Shown: positions 1 to 8,180, numbered from the stretch's first letter. The stretch is DNA of 13,872 bases from Heterostelium multicystogenum (GCA_003667245.1 RCNN01000483.1:1-13872), one strand, 5' to 3'. The notes: a model not told the origin generated them from the letters alone. Numbers and translations are program-made.

Positions 1-135
1 TACCCTTACCCTTACCCTTACCCTTACCCTTACCCTTACCCTTACCCTTTACCCTTACCCTTACCCTTACCCTCTACCCTTACCCCTACCCTCTACCTCT
101 ACCCTCTACCTCTCTACCCTCTACCCTCTACCCTC
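1..135. repeat. Telomeric repeats at the chromosome end (TACCCT; G-strand TAAGGG)
   Basis: The window opens with about a dozen near-perfect TACCCT units with one extra T at position 49. From about base 74 they grade into variants such as TACCCTC, TACCTC and TACCCC, ending near 135. The C-rich strand runs 5' to 3' from the left edge, as expected where the chromosome ends on the left. Degenerate units on the inner side and clean units at the tip are typical of telomerase-maintained ends. A TAAGGG unit differs in phase from vertebrate TTAGGG; I recall it being reported for some dictyostelids, and use that only as a hint to the organism. Confidence 0.97.
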
Positions 136-242
136 TAGTTACGCTTGCGGGAAAATGCTTTTTACATAGCTATTTTTAATTAAACTAAATCCACTTTATT
201 TAAACCTAAAACAACCTGTTGACCTAATAATATATCTATCTA
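136..242. other. AT-rich spacer between telomere and first coding relic
   Basis: About 100 bases of AT-rich sequence separate the telomeric variants from the stop codon of the first minus-strand relic. I see no gene or repeat in it. Confidence 0.6.
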
Positions 243-1955
243 TTAATGAAGACACTGATCCAAATCATCTGAGTCCAAAACTCTATTAAATCCTCCATCA
301 TATACTTGATAAACTGTAACTACATTGAATTGAGTTAAATTCCACCACTTATCAGTCCTGTTTGTTGTCTGATGCTAAACTAGAAAACAAAGATTCATCA
401 TCCACCAAACTAATTGAACCTGAGAGCAAAAAACCAATCAATGAGTCCACCTGAATCCTGAATTAAGACGAATGACCTGAATGTGCTTAACCATTAAGAG
501 CCTAGAGCTGTATGTTGTCAGTCCAACAAGAACGATGACCTAACTTAGTCATCTAAGAGATTCGATACTTCTTTTGAGACCCACGTGCGTAGCTGACCGC
601 TTGTTGAATTGCATACTGAAGACATCCATCCACAATTCTTCCATATCTATGATCTGTGAGCGAGAGATTGAGTAGAATTGCCTGTTCTTCTGAAGAAATC
701 GATGCTGATGTGAGACACATATCATCCCATGAGCTTGGAGATCTCTTCAACATTCCTATCTTGATATTATTGAACATTAAGTGAATCCTCGGTTTGTCTG
801 AGATCGATACTGTCGGGACACATTCATTCTATTCAAAAGTACTCAAATCACTTATCATCGTGAGACTAGGAGTTAAAGATGGAGATTGTTCTTCCAAAAG
901 TGTTCGAGCCTTTCATCTTGTCCACTTTGAACTCTTGTTGAATGCCGTCCAGCTTTCCAAATGAATATGCGATTTCTGAGTCAAAAACATTCAGACAAGC
1001 TATTCTTATCGTGATGAATGACATTGTTGCCTGTAAGTTGGCTGAGATCTTGTCCAAGAATGATTTCACAGAGTGGATTGTGTCGTCGTCCTTGATGAAT
1101 TGTATGATTGCTGATCTGAGCTCCCCAGTGTCGAATGACTTCCAGTTGAAGAGTCGCCTGACCTAGTAGAGGTACTCCTTTCCTTCCTGGCTAACAGATT
1201 TGGAATGTAAAGTTGCGTTCCTTTGTCGAGGAATGTCAGTGCACCAGTGTTGTACATGAGAGACCAAAGCCTTGCGATCTTGACCCAATTTTTGAATCTA
1301 TGTGAGGTTGAATCTTCCCATTGGTCCTCCACTGCATTTGATGTTGTGATAGACTTGTTCCTTGTTGAACATATATCCTTTGTTTTTCAATTTTCAAGTG
1401 ATCGAGAATCGATGACCTTGTGACACCAGTGATGAATGCGATAGTGTTGGTCTTGTAGCATGCTGACTTGAGTTGACTGAAGTACTCTTTGAAGTTGTTC
1501 TCAATCTGTAAAATTGTTAATTGTTGAGTCGAGAGGGATGTGGCCAGAGATTGCTTGAAACGAATTGTTAAGACTGACATCATATTCGTCAATGAGAACG
1601 TAAAGTGTGTGACCAGAGTGTAGACCGATCTCTTCAAAGAATCGAAACTCTCCAAACAGTTGGGTAAAGCCTCGATCTGGAACCTCTCTTCTGTCCTCTT
1701 AGATATGAGAAGATGCTGGTAGTCCTCAATGAAAGGCTTGACAGAACTATTGACCTTGCTGTTAAAGTCTGTCTCAAAAACCTGTTTGATTTTTAGTCAG
1801 AAATGATGCTAGCCTTGTTTCATTTTGTGTAGTCTTACCTCAAAGGTGGAGTTGGTATTCAAGCCAGAGAAGTCAAGATGAAGTACCATGAACTTGTCAT
1901 CATATTGGTTGGGTTTCCATAATCAATGTTAAAACTGATTTAATAAATAGAACAA
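243..1955 (-). pseudogene. AAA-ATPase-like (DUF1703-type) pseudogene, 5' truncated and frameshifted
   Basis: Read leftwards from about 1955, several frames carry hallmarks of the eukaryotic AAA-ATPase-like/DUF1703 family, ATPases often joined to a PD-(D/E)XK nuclease-like tail. Near 1895-1850 is a conserved LHLDFSG strand motif. A 57-base intron follows (GTAAGA at 1838, CAG at 1782). The Walker B motif VLIDEYD lies at 1599-1579. A sensor-like AFITGVTR is near 1440, and YNTGALTF and LYIPNLL near 1250-1200. Later fragments contain DSEIAYSFGKLDG (near 965) and LQYAIQQAVSYA (near 610), then a final fragment ending at TAA 243-245. The fragments lie in order but in different frames, with frame changes near 1600, 1510, 1310, 1200, 900 and 370 and an in-frame TAG near 820. 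No Walker A exon is found: the cassette copy begins where it should lie. Family assignment is good to Walker B and the IPN motif, weaker below 1050. Confidence 0.7.
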
Positions 1956-1999
1956 TTAGCATTATCATTGAAAATAGCTTAAGCTTATATAATAGTTAC

Positions 2000-2187
2000 C
2001 TTAGCAAATGCTTGTTGTGCCATTTCATCACTACATTCACCTAGCTGAACAAGATAGCTTAGAATTCTTGGATCTGGAGTTGTGTAGTGATGGAGCTGTT
2101 TAAAAGTGGTTGATGATCGTTGAAAGATGATGTTGGTCAAGATCCCATCTTCTGTCGAATAGAAGCATCTTGAGAAGATTCTGCCAT
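2000..2187 (-). pseudogene. Cassette start exon, copy 1 (frameshifted)
   Basis: The exon opens with ATG GCA GAA TCT TCT (MAESSQDAS), the same start as in copy 2, and ends at donor G|GTAACT after 188 bases. After the first nine codons the likely coding frame changes to one reading YSTEDG, and further on LSYLVQLGECSDEMAQQAFAK. The diverged copy 3 keeps DASYSTEDG in one frame, which supports a one-base loss here. If the first CAG (1937-1935) is used as acceptor, the product hits TAA at once; a later AAG at about 1900 would lead in phase into LHLDFSG of the ATPase relic. I do not recognise the family. It is either a dead gene start or a conserved leader whose splicing I have misjudged. Confidence 0.5.
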
Positions 2188-2629
2188 AGTTACTCTTGAT
2201 TATCATGTCTATTTATACTCTGAGAAGTAGTGCAAGCTTCATTATCTCCGAATAGTAGCTTTGTCTTGGTGATACTCCAGACTTGAATTCATAATATCCA
2301 ATCCTATATTCACTTATCTTGTCCGTAATGAACTTGACATAGTCACTTTGACTTACAAGTCAATACAATGAGTATCTGTTGAACTGACTTGTGCTAGACT
2401 TCTAAAGGTTACATCAATAACCAAATTAACTCTTAGTTATCTTTTAAAACAAATTAATAACAACTCTTATAACTATATTTCTTCGATGTTCAACTTACTT
2501 AGTCGTTTATAGGTTGTAGTAATTAATTACAAATGCCTAGATACTTTGTCAAACGTTGATACTACGATAAATATACTAAGTTGAGTGAGTTGTTATTGGG
2601 AATGTTACATTATAAATAATTGAATCTAC

Positions 2630-2695
2630 ACAAGTATTGCTATAACCAAGTAATAACTGATTATCTTTATATTACTTGATAATAGCAATACTTGT
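2630..2695. promoter_or_regulatory. Conserved interrupted palindrome upstream of cassette start, copy 1
   Basis: A 14-base arm ACAAGTATTGCTAT pairs perfectly with ATAGCAATACTTGT, and nested inside it CAAGTAATA pairs with TATTACTTG around a 14-base centre. It lies about 440-510 bases upstream of the cassette ATG and recurs at the same place in copy 2 (7158-7223) and, partly decayed, in copy 3 (11358-11436). A dimeric DNA-binding site or a structural or replication element are both possible; the sequence alone does not decide. Confidence 0.6.
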
Positions 2696-2789
2696 TAGAC
2701 AAAAACAAGTTGACTGTGAAGTGGGGTGTGGGAAAAAGATAAAAATGGCAAATATGCTCCTATAAATACTATCAAGTCTATTATGTCAA

Positions 2790-2965
2790 TCTACTTAAAC
2801 TCTGACCAAGATTGATAGCTTCAATATCGCCAATATTAGCTTTGTCTTGGTACCCGAAAGAAAATTCTTCAATCTATGATCATTTATCTTACCATGATGA
2901 ACGTAACATAGCTACCTGACTTATATGTCAATACAATGGCTCTCTCGCCTTGATTCTCATTCACT
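2790..2965 (-). repeat. Partial, diverged cassette copy
   Basis: This stretch matches the upstream part of the cassette in order: an ACTCTGACC-like start, CTTCAATATCGCC, TTAGCTTTGTCTTGGT, GAAAGAAAAT, a TTATCTT...GATGAACGTAACATAG block and TATGTCAATACAATGG. It is closest to copy 3 (about 10950-11080), which also has TATCGCC and GAAAGAAAAT where copies 1 and 2 do not. It contains no start exon, so it is a fragment left by a further duplication. Confidence 0.75.
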
Positions 2966-3221
2966 GTTGAGCAATTGATGACCATATATACAATATAGTT
3001 GATTCGTGGATATCCGACAAAATACTTGATGGATTATAATGATGACACAGGCATTGGTGTTGATGATAATATGTAATTGGAATAATAAAAATAAATAAAA
3101 AAATTGGAAATCAAGATTTGGATATAATTTATTTCATTGGTATAACATTTGAGATGGTTGAATCTATTAAACAGGAGAATATAATCTTGCTGAATTCCAA
3201 AGGAAATAAACATTTGAATTA

Positions 3222-4962
3222 TCAAGCCTCAAGCAAAAATGTTGGTTCTTCTCTATTATAACCATGTGAAATATTTTCAGTCGAATAAATTGTCTGAAGT
3301 TCAGACATTTCTTGTGGTGGAATTACATCTCTTAATAAATATAATATATAAGAGTAATCATCTTCAACTATTTTGAGACTATCAAGAAACTCATTGTCAA
3401 TACATTGATTTTGTTGAGAGCTGGTTTGTTCTTTCTTTGTCGGTGTTCCTGAAGGTGATGGCAAAACGTGGAGATCTGGTTTGGTAAATGATCCAAAGAA
3501 TTCTTTGTACTTTGATAACCTGTCTTCTTTGCTGTCTGTTGATTTATCATCATCAAAGTCTTCTTCATTATTTTTTTCTTGACTAAGAAAATTTGGAGTT
3601 TCTTGTTTTTGATTAATCAGGTGTTGTATTACAGACAGTGCCACCATTGGCTGAACAAGAGCAACATGTAAAGTTTTCGCTGAGGTAAACCAATATATAA
3701 ACCATTTCTGAGTACTAAGATCAGTTAATATTGTGATAATAGGATAATCTGATGCAATTGCTGCTGCAACATGTTCTACCATAGCTTGATATTTAAAAGA
3801 AGAACTGAATATTTTGATATTAATTTAATGAATTACACTTAACATTAAAAATACTTACATGGGCTTTGATGTGTCTGATACTTTCTTGAGTTCAAAACAA
3901 ACCTTTACTCTCTTTTTTTTGGTCTCGTCATCCAGTTGAAGAGCTTTTTCAGTTGGATTTACATGATATAAAATTAAATCTGTTGTACCAGATGGATTTT
4001 TGTTGCCCACTCTGAATTGATAGAATGGAGGTTCTTTCTTGTTTGACACATCCTCTATGACAATATCTTTACATTCTAAAAATCTTCTCAACCATGTAAT
4101 GGTACGTGGGGTTTGAATTTCCTCTTTTGCTGAATTCCATTTGAAACTCTCGAATTGGTTGTGTTTTAAGAGTTTTTTAAGCCTTTTTGCTGGTGAAAGT
4201 GTTGTATCTTCTTCTATAAGTTCAATTTGGAGATGTTCATTTAACAAAGCCCATCCATTGGAAGAAATTGTGGAAAATGCTATATTTTGCACTTGAGTAA
4301 TAGAGAGTGTCAAATCTTCCTGTCTCTCAAATTTAATATATATTTCCTCTTTAAATTCATTAAATTCCTCTTTAAATTCATTAAATTCCTTTTTAATTCT
4401 TTTCAGTATATTTTCTTCCAGTTCTGTAAATTCTGACTTCCTTTTTACTAAAGATCAACATATGAAGGTTTAATACAATATGATATTTTATAGCAGCATT
4501 TTTGAAAAAGTTTGGGATGATAGGAAAGAGAGTGTAGGAAATAAAGGTGTGAATTGTATAAAAGGAGATTAAAAACAAGTGCATGAATTTACATGAAGAT
4601 AGTTTGTAAAATGTTTAACTTACACTCAAGTTCTGAAACTTTAGAAGGAAGAAAGAAAGTAAGAAGAATAAGAATTAGAAATGTTAGTATGATGGCGAAA
4701 TTACTTTGATATTGGTTTGAAACTTACAATCAGAGCCACCTTTTTGGTTATTGAGGAATATTTTCAGTTTGGTGATGTCTCCAGCGATGAACCCTATTTG
4801 GTTCAGATCGTTCCTCATGTTAATGTCATTGAGGGAATAATAAATAGATTCTAGAGTATCATAGCCGAATTTCAACAAAGAAGCTGCTGTGACCGATTTA
4901 CATCCAGCTTTTGAGAGCACCTCTGAAAGAGATTGTTCAGTTTGAACTTTATTCCATGACAT
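3222..4962 (-). CDS. Crinkler-like protein: SAM-like N-terminus, coiled coil, PD-(D/E)XK nuclease domain
   Basis: Four exons join in frame into about 473 residues: 4962-4728, 4638-4624, 4447-3859 and 3804-3222 (stop TGA 3224-3222). All three introns start GTAAGT and are 89, 176 and 54 bases long. Residues 10-75 look like a SAM-type helical domain (LNQIGFIAGDITKLKIFL). Residues 84-128 are highly charged with two KFENFEE heptads, probably a coiled coil. Residues 130-340 match the nuclease part of Crinkler proteins: GTTDLILY with Asp240, then FELKK with Glu269-x-Lys271 as catalytic set, followed across the last intron by YQAMVEHVAAAIASDYPIIT and LTDLSTQKWFIYW. An acidic Ser/Thr-rich tail follows. 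Crinklers are known as eukaryotic effector or conflict proteins acting in nuclei; a role here is inference. The start at 4962 was chosen over 5046 because MSWNK opens the folded part. An AATAAA lies about 90 bases past the stop. Confidence 0.82.
4346..4388 (-). repeat. 21-base tandem repeat encoding two heptads
   Basis: Two copies of a 21-base unit (core TTAAATTCATTAAATTC) lie inside exon 3 of the Crinkler-like gene and encode KFENFEE twice. The unit is exactly seven codons, so gain or loss of copies would keep frame and heptad phase. Confidence 0.85.
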
Positions 4963-5180
4963 TATCAAAGAAATGATGTTTAATATTTTAAACAAATAAA
5001 TATTGATATTAAATGATTGTGAAAGAGTTTGATAATAAAATAACACAACAATGATAGATAAATAAAGGAATACAACTTAAATATTAATTATAAATATATA
5101 AAAAGTAAATGAAAGAATCAGAGGAATAATAAATTTTTAAAAAGTCATTCGAATGTTGAGATGATGATTTTATTATTATT
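4963..5180. other. AT-rich upstream region of the Crinkler-like gene
   Basis: Strongly AT-rich DNA with poly-A/T runs, the kind that carries promoters in AT-rich amoebae. The minus-strand frame of exon 1 stays open to 5046 with a more distal ATG, but that extension is rich in Ile, Phe, Tyr and Asn and reads like an untranslated leader. No specific element is recognised. Confidence 0.4.
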
Positions 5181-5668
5181 CTATCTAATAATTATAATAA
5201 ATAGAAAAACTTGTGTCATTGAGCATTGATTCTGGCTTGTCGGAATTATTAAACTAAATTTATTTATCACAACTATTTTATCTTCTTCTTCGTCAATTTG
5301 ATTATTTATAGATTTCAATTGCTCATACTTGGTATGAATGATTTCATTCTCGTTGATATACTGATCAAAGTCGCTCTTAGTTTTATGCAACTCTTCTTGA
5401 AGTTCATTTTTTAATCTGGACATCTCTGATCTGTCGATATTGCACTTTGAGTGGAACTGTTGATTAAACCAGCTCGTTTTCGATGAATTTCCAATTGTTT
5501 CTAAATCTCTTCAGATTATAGCTGCCACTTCATAGACTCGATAGCTTGTATGGCCATTTCAATACCATACTTCAATGTCGAGAATTCTCCCATTGGTGCT
5601 TTTTGATAATGCTCAAGCTTTTTGGTCGATGCTTTACAGAAAAACGTGATTATCTTATCACCATGATA
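5181..5668 (-). pseudogene. Relic of a coiled-coil protein with a possible B-box-like zinc motif
   Basis: Reading leftwards from about 5668, one frame gives CQYHGDKIITFFC, a Cys-x2-His-x8-Cys pattern resembling the start of a B-box zinc finger, then a helical stretch (KYGIEMAIQAIESMKWQL) ended by TAA near 5519. After a frame change, 5423-5181 encodes a charged, heptad-like helix (SRLKNELQEELHKTKS and onward) ending in a hydrophobic run. B-box followed by coiled coil is a usual order in dictyostelid B-box proteins, but the Cys spacing is one residue longer than normal and the second half of the zinc site is missing. It abuts the glycosyltransferase relic. The coiled-coil call is fair, the B-box call weak. 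Confidence 0.35.
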
Positions 5669-5689
5669 TTGACAAATTCTTAATCTTTT

Positions 5690-6160
5690 CACGACAATTC
5701 TTACTCATGATCTTTAAGAGTTGAGGATTGGATATCAATGTCTTCAAAGAATATGATTACTGACCTATTTCCTGTTGACAATGAAGCAATTTGGTTTTAT
5801 CCAATAATATTCCTTCATCCATTGATACCAACTCACTTTGTCCACCCACTTTTGCTCCGACGGGAACCACTCCAGCTGCCATAACCTCATAGAAGAGCAT
5901 TGTAATACCTTCCATCTTGCTGGGAAGGAAAACAATATTGGATGCAGATATCAATTTTGGCATATCATATAATGGGACATTTCCAAGTATTTTGATTTGA
6001 ATGAAACGCCACTTCTGTAGATGACCTTGATTTTCTTGATAAAATCCAATATTGATCGATCATGCCTGGAAAGATCTAAACAAATGTCATAATTGAACTG
6101 GTCCAAATAAATGTGAACTTAAATAAATGATATTGGCTGGAACGACATAAATTTGAATCA
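5690..6160 (-). pseudogene. GT4-type glycosyltransferase fragment
   Basis: The stretch 5963-5757 carries the C-terminal nucleotide-sugar binding half of a GT-B, family 4 glycosyltransferase: SASNIVFLPSKMEG, the E-x7-E pair (EGITMLFYE) and AAGVVPVGAKVGGQSELV. Upstream in the same frame is KILGNVPLYDMPKLI, the usual lead-in. Further upstream, in another frame, are DRSILDFIKKIKVI and, earlier, IIYLSSHLFGP. Downstream, SLKTLISNPQLLKIMSKN is the family's usual terminal helix but lies after a TAA at 5743-5741. Only the second half of the protein is present and it is broken by at least two frame changes and a stop, so it is a relic. Such enzymes transfer sugars from activated donors to glycans, lipids or proteins; substrate unknown. 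Confidence 0.7.
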
Positions 6161-6323
6161 TACATTGTCCTATTTATATATACAGTACTCCAGTCGACTA
6201 CATCAAATAAATTCGACTTGTTGAGTTGAATCTACATGAATATTCATCAAGAGCTTGCTGCAGTCGAATGGCCTAGAATTGTATACAGGTATATCCATAA
6301 AAGAACTAGTGAGTCAGAGTCTT

Positions 6324-6445
6324 TATTCATGTTCTTTAGGTTTAACTTTAGTTGAGAGCTTGAAATATGAAGAGAGACCAAAGATTTTGCACAGATGCTC
6401 TTTGATGAATTCCTTTGTACAATCGAATCGATAATCAATGTTAAA
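6324..6445 (-). pseudogene. Short coding relic downstream of cassette copy 2
   Basis: Immediately past the cassette intron the minus strand encodes about 40 codons in one frame, including EFIKEHLCKIFGL and YFKLSTKVKPKEHE, ending at TAA 6326-6324. It occupies the position that the AAA-ATPase relic holds next to copy 1 but is unrelated to it. An AAAG at about 6422 could act as acceptor. I do not recognise the family. Confidence 0.35.
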
Positions 6446-6511
6446 ACTGATTTAATAAATAGAACAATTAGTATCATCATTGAAAATTGCTTAAGCTTAT
6501 ATAATAGTTAC

Positions 6512-6699
6512 CTTCAAATACCAGATGTACCATTTCTTAACTACATTCATCTAGCTGAACAAGATGGATTAGAATTCTCGGGCTGGAGTTGTGTGTATTG
6601 GTGGAGCTGTTGAAAAGTGGTTGATGATCGTTGAAAGATGATGTTGGTCAAGATACCATCTTCTGTCGATTAGGAAGCATCTTGAGAAGATTCTGCCAT
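6512..6699 (-). pseudogene. Cassette start exon, copy 2 (stop after nine codons)
   Basis: The exon has the same length (188 bases), the same ATG GCA GAA TCT TCT CAA GAT GCT start and the same GTAACT donor as copy 1. TAA follows after MAESSQDAS, and the later part (LIHLVQLDECS, then a stop) matches copy 1's LSYLVQLGECS with an added nonsense change. It is therefore dead as a protein start even though its upstream DNA is well kept. Confidence 0.55.
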
Positions 6700-7157
6700 A
6701 GTTACAACATTATTATCATGTCTTTATGGCAATATATCTATACTCTGACAAGTAGTGCAAGCTTCATTATCTACGAATAGTAGCTTTGTCTTGGTGATAC
6801 TCCAGACTTGAATTCATAATATCCAATCCTATGTTCACTTATTTTGTCCGTGATGAACTTGACATAGTCACTTTGACTTACAAGTCAAAACTATGAGTCT
6901 CTCTTGTTGAACTGACCTGTGTGCTAGACTTCTAAAGGTTACATCAATAACCAAATTAACTCTTAGTTATCTTTTAAAATAAATTAATAACAACTCTTAT
7001 AACTATATTTCTTCGATGTTCAGCTTACTTAGTCGTTTATAGGTAGTAATCAATCACAAATGCTTTGAAACTTTGTCAAACTGTTGATTCTACGATAAAT
7101 ATACTAAGTTGAATAAGTTGTTATTGGAAATATTACATTATAAATAATTGAATCTAC

Positions 7158-7223
7158 ACAAGTATTGCTATAACCAAGTAATAACTGATTATATTTATAT
7201 CACTTGATAATAGCAATACTTGT
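7158..7223. promoter_or_regulatory. Conserved interrupted palindrome, copy 2
   Basis: The outer arms ACAAGTATTGCTAT and ATAGCAATACTTGT are kept exactly as in copy 1. The inner arm has one change (TATCACTTG instead of TATTACTTG). Conservation of both outer arms in two copies that differ elsewhere hints at function or recent duplication. Confidence 0.55.
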
Positions 7224-7385
7224 TAGACAAAAACAAGTTGACTGTGAAGTGGGGTGTGTGAAAAAGTAAAAAATGAATTTTGAAACAAACAAGTGAAGTT
7301 GGAATGTGGGGTGAAGTGCTTGTTGATCTAAAAATGCGAAGATATAATGCAAGATTGATCTGGTGATCTACAAAACAATGTGTGA

Positions 7386-7796
7386 GTGGGTGATGCAAAG
7401 ATTAGAAAATTGATGGACTCTCTTAGCCACCATGAACATCAAGTTCGGCAAACTTTGATGTTCATGGAGTTTCCCGGTGCCAACCACGCGGAGGTGGAGT
7501 CCAACTGGCACCACAGTGGCTTACACACTCGAGCCTCCAAAGACCAAGAGCATCTTTGTGAGTGTGTAACCATAAGAATCCAAGTCCCACTTGATTCCTA
7601 TGTCAAGGTCGAAGATGTATATGAGCCGAGGTATCAAAGGAAACTGTCTCAATTAAATGCCGATTTAATGAGTACATATTCATCTTTCCATCACTGCCTA
7701 ACCTCCCCTCCTGCAACTCAAGGATCACAGGTTAGACCGATTCCCAGTGATGTGGTGTTTGTCAAAGTATGTTATGACAAACACAAACAAGTATGA
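7386..7796 (+). CDS. Hypothetical 136-codon open frame overlapping the hairpin chain
   Basis: An open frame on the plus strand from ATG 7386 to TGA 7794-7796. Its product is His-rich near the start and includes TIRIQVPLDSYVKVEDVYEP, with no domain I recognise, no signal peptide and no membrane segment. The DNA is clearly GC-richer than the flanks (64 of 120 bases at 7441-7560). It coincides with seven of the consecutive hairpins, so the open frame may be a by-product of low AT content. Parts of the minus strand are also open here. Nearly every other coding region of the window is on the minus strand. I treat it as doubtful. Confidence 0.25.
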   Translation: MGDAKIRKLMDSLSHHEHQVRQTLMFMEFPGANHAEVESNWHHSGLHTRASKDQEHLCECVTIRIQVPLDSYVKVEDVYEPRYQRKLSQLNADLMSTYSSFHHCLTSPPATQGSQVRPIPSDVVFVKVCYDKHKQV

Positions 7797-8052
7797 ATAG
7801 TATATTTCCAGGATCCTGATCCTCCTACGCCGAGACATGATCGATTGATTTAGAATCAATCATCATGTGACTCTACATCCACAATCAATTTGAACAGCTC
7901 GCCTCCATTCAAAATCGATTGTTGACCTTAGCCACGACGGCCAGTAGTTTCTCTTTCGAGAAAATGAGATAGTCTCAAGTTCCCAACTCTATTGACTATC
8001 TCATTTGAGCAACATTATTCCTTAGTCACAGCTGTCGGAACCAATGTTGCTC
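7430..8052. other. Chain of about 13 consecutive hairpins, GC-richer than flanks
   Basis: Almost every base can pair locally. Stems, left arm / right arm: 7430-7445/7451-7467 (16 pairs, one bulge, loop CGGCA); 7476-7482/7506-7512 with inner CCAC/GTGG; 7521-7530/7560-7569 with inner CAAAGA/TCTTTG; 7572-7585/7589-7601 (loop CCC); 7612-7623/7676-7687 around 7652-7658/7663-7669; 7689-7696/7745-7752 around 7698-7704/7729-7735; 7755-7763/7776-7784; 7810-7815/7818-7823; 7836-7850/7854-7867; 7881-7894/7908-7922; 7948-7953/7958-7963; 7962-7974/7994-8006 with inner AAGTT/AACT; 8007-8016/8043-8052. Neighbours abut, sometimes with no spacer. The arrangement suggests a highly folded RNA, or DNA that forms cruciforms. 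The two mismatches inside stems 4 and 10 are A-C on the plus strand, which would be G-U pairs in a minus-strand RNA; this is weak strand evidence. No known RNA family is recognised. Confidence 0.75.
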
Positions 8053-8180
8053 AATCTGCTGGACCGATTTCCCTTGGAGTTAATTTTGGAGAAAGAGAAG
8101 AAGAAAAGAAAAAAAGAAAAATCTATTAATAGATACCTACCGAACCGTCCAACCAACCACTATTCAATTCCAATATACTT

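Larger units (their letters stand above)
1919..2746 (-). repeat. Subtelomeric cassette, copy 1
   Basis: About 830 bases are nearly identical, in the same orientation, to 6431-7274, with a diverged third copy across 10091-11440. Read on the minus strand the cassette holds about 550 bases of upstream DNA with a palindrome, a start codon at 2187-2185, a 188-base exon and an intron with donor GTAACT at 1999. Identity with copy 2 begins at ATAATCAATG (1919) and fades after GTGGGGTGTG near 2730-2746. The sequence beyond the left edge differs between copies, so each is attached to different downstream coding DNA. I see no terminal repeats or transposase, so this looks like segmental subtelomeric duplication. 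Confidence 0.9.
6431..7274 (-). repeat. Subtelomeric cassette, copy 2
   Basis: Same content and orientation as copy 1 (1919-2746): donor GTAACT at 6511, exon 6699-6512, upstream DNA and palindrome. Differences are scattered substitutions and small indels, for example an extra TGTCTTTATGGCAATA near 6719-6734 and a loss in the TTGTAGTAATTAATTAC block. The left boundary at ATAATCAATG is shared to the base with copy 1. To the right it passes into a GTGAAGTTGGAATGTGGGG variant of its own end and then the hairpin chain. Confidence 0.9.

Noticed and set aside
942..1423. Plus-strand open frames opposite the AAA-ATPase relic
   Set aside because: They are mirror images of minus-strand coding DNA, and the minus-strand frames carry recognisable family motifs.
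1919..2746. Transposon identity for the cassette
   Set aside because: No terminal repeats, target-site duplication or transposase or reverse transcriptase motif could be seen at any copy.
3034..3225. 63-codon minus-strand frame after the Crinkler-like stop
   Set aside because: It is composed of AT-driven Ile, Phe, Tyr and Asn, contains the likely polyadenylation region and has no gene-like context.
4393..4584. 63-codon minus-strand frame within the Crinkler-like gene
   Set aside because: It overlaps the second intron and reads exon 3 in the wrong frame; the spliced frame with GTAAGT donors is far better.
6395..6613. 72-codon plus-strand frame
   Set aside because: It lies across the cassette intron and exon on the opposite strand; its homologous stretch in copy 1 is not open.
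7430..8052. Telomerase RNA gene
   Set aside because: Attractive beside a telomere, but neither strand has a template-like CCCTTA or TACCCT stretch in this segment.
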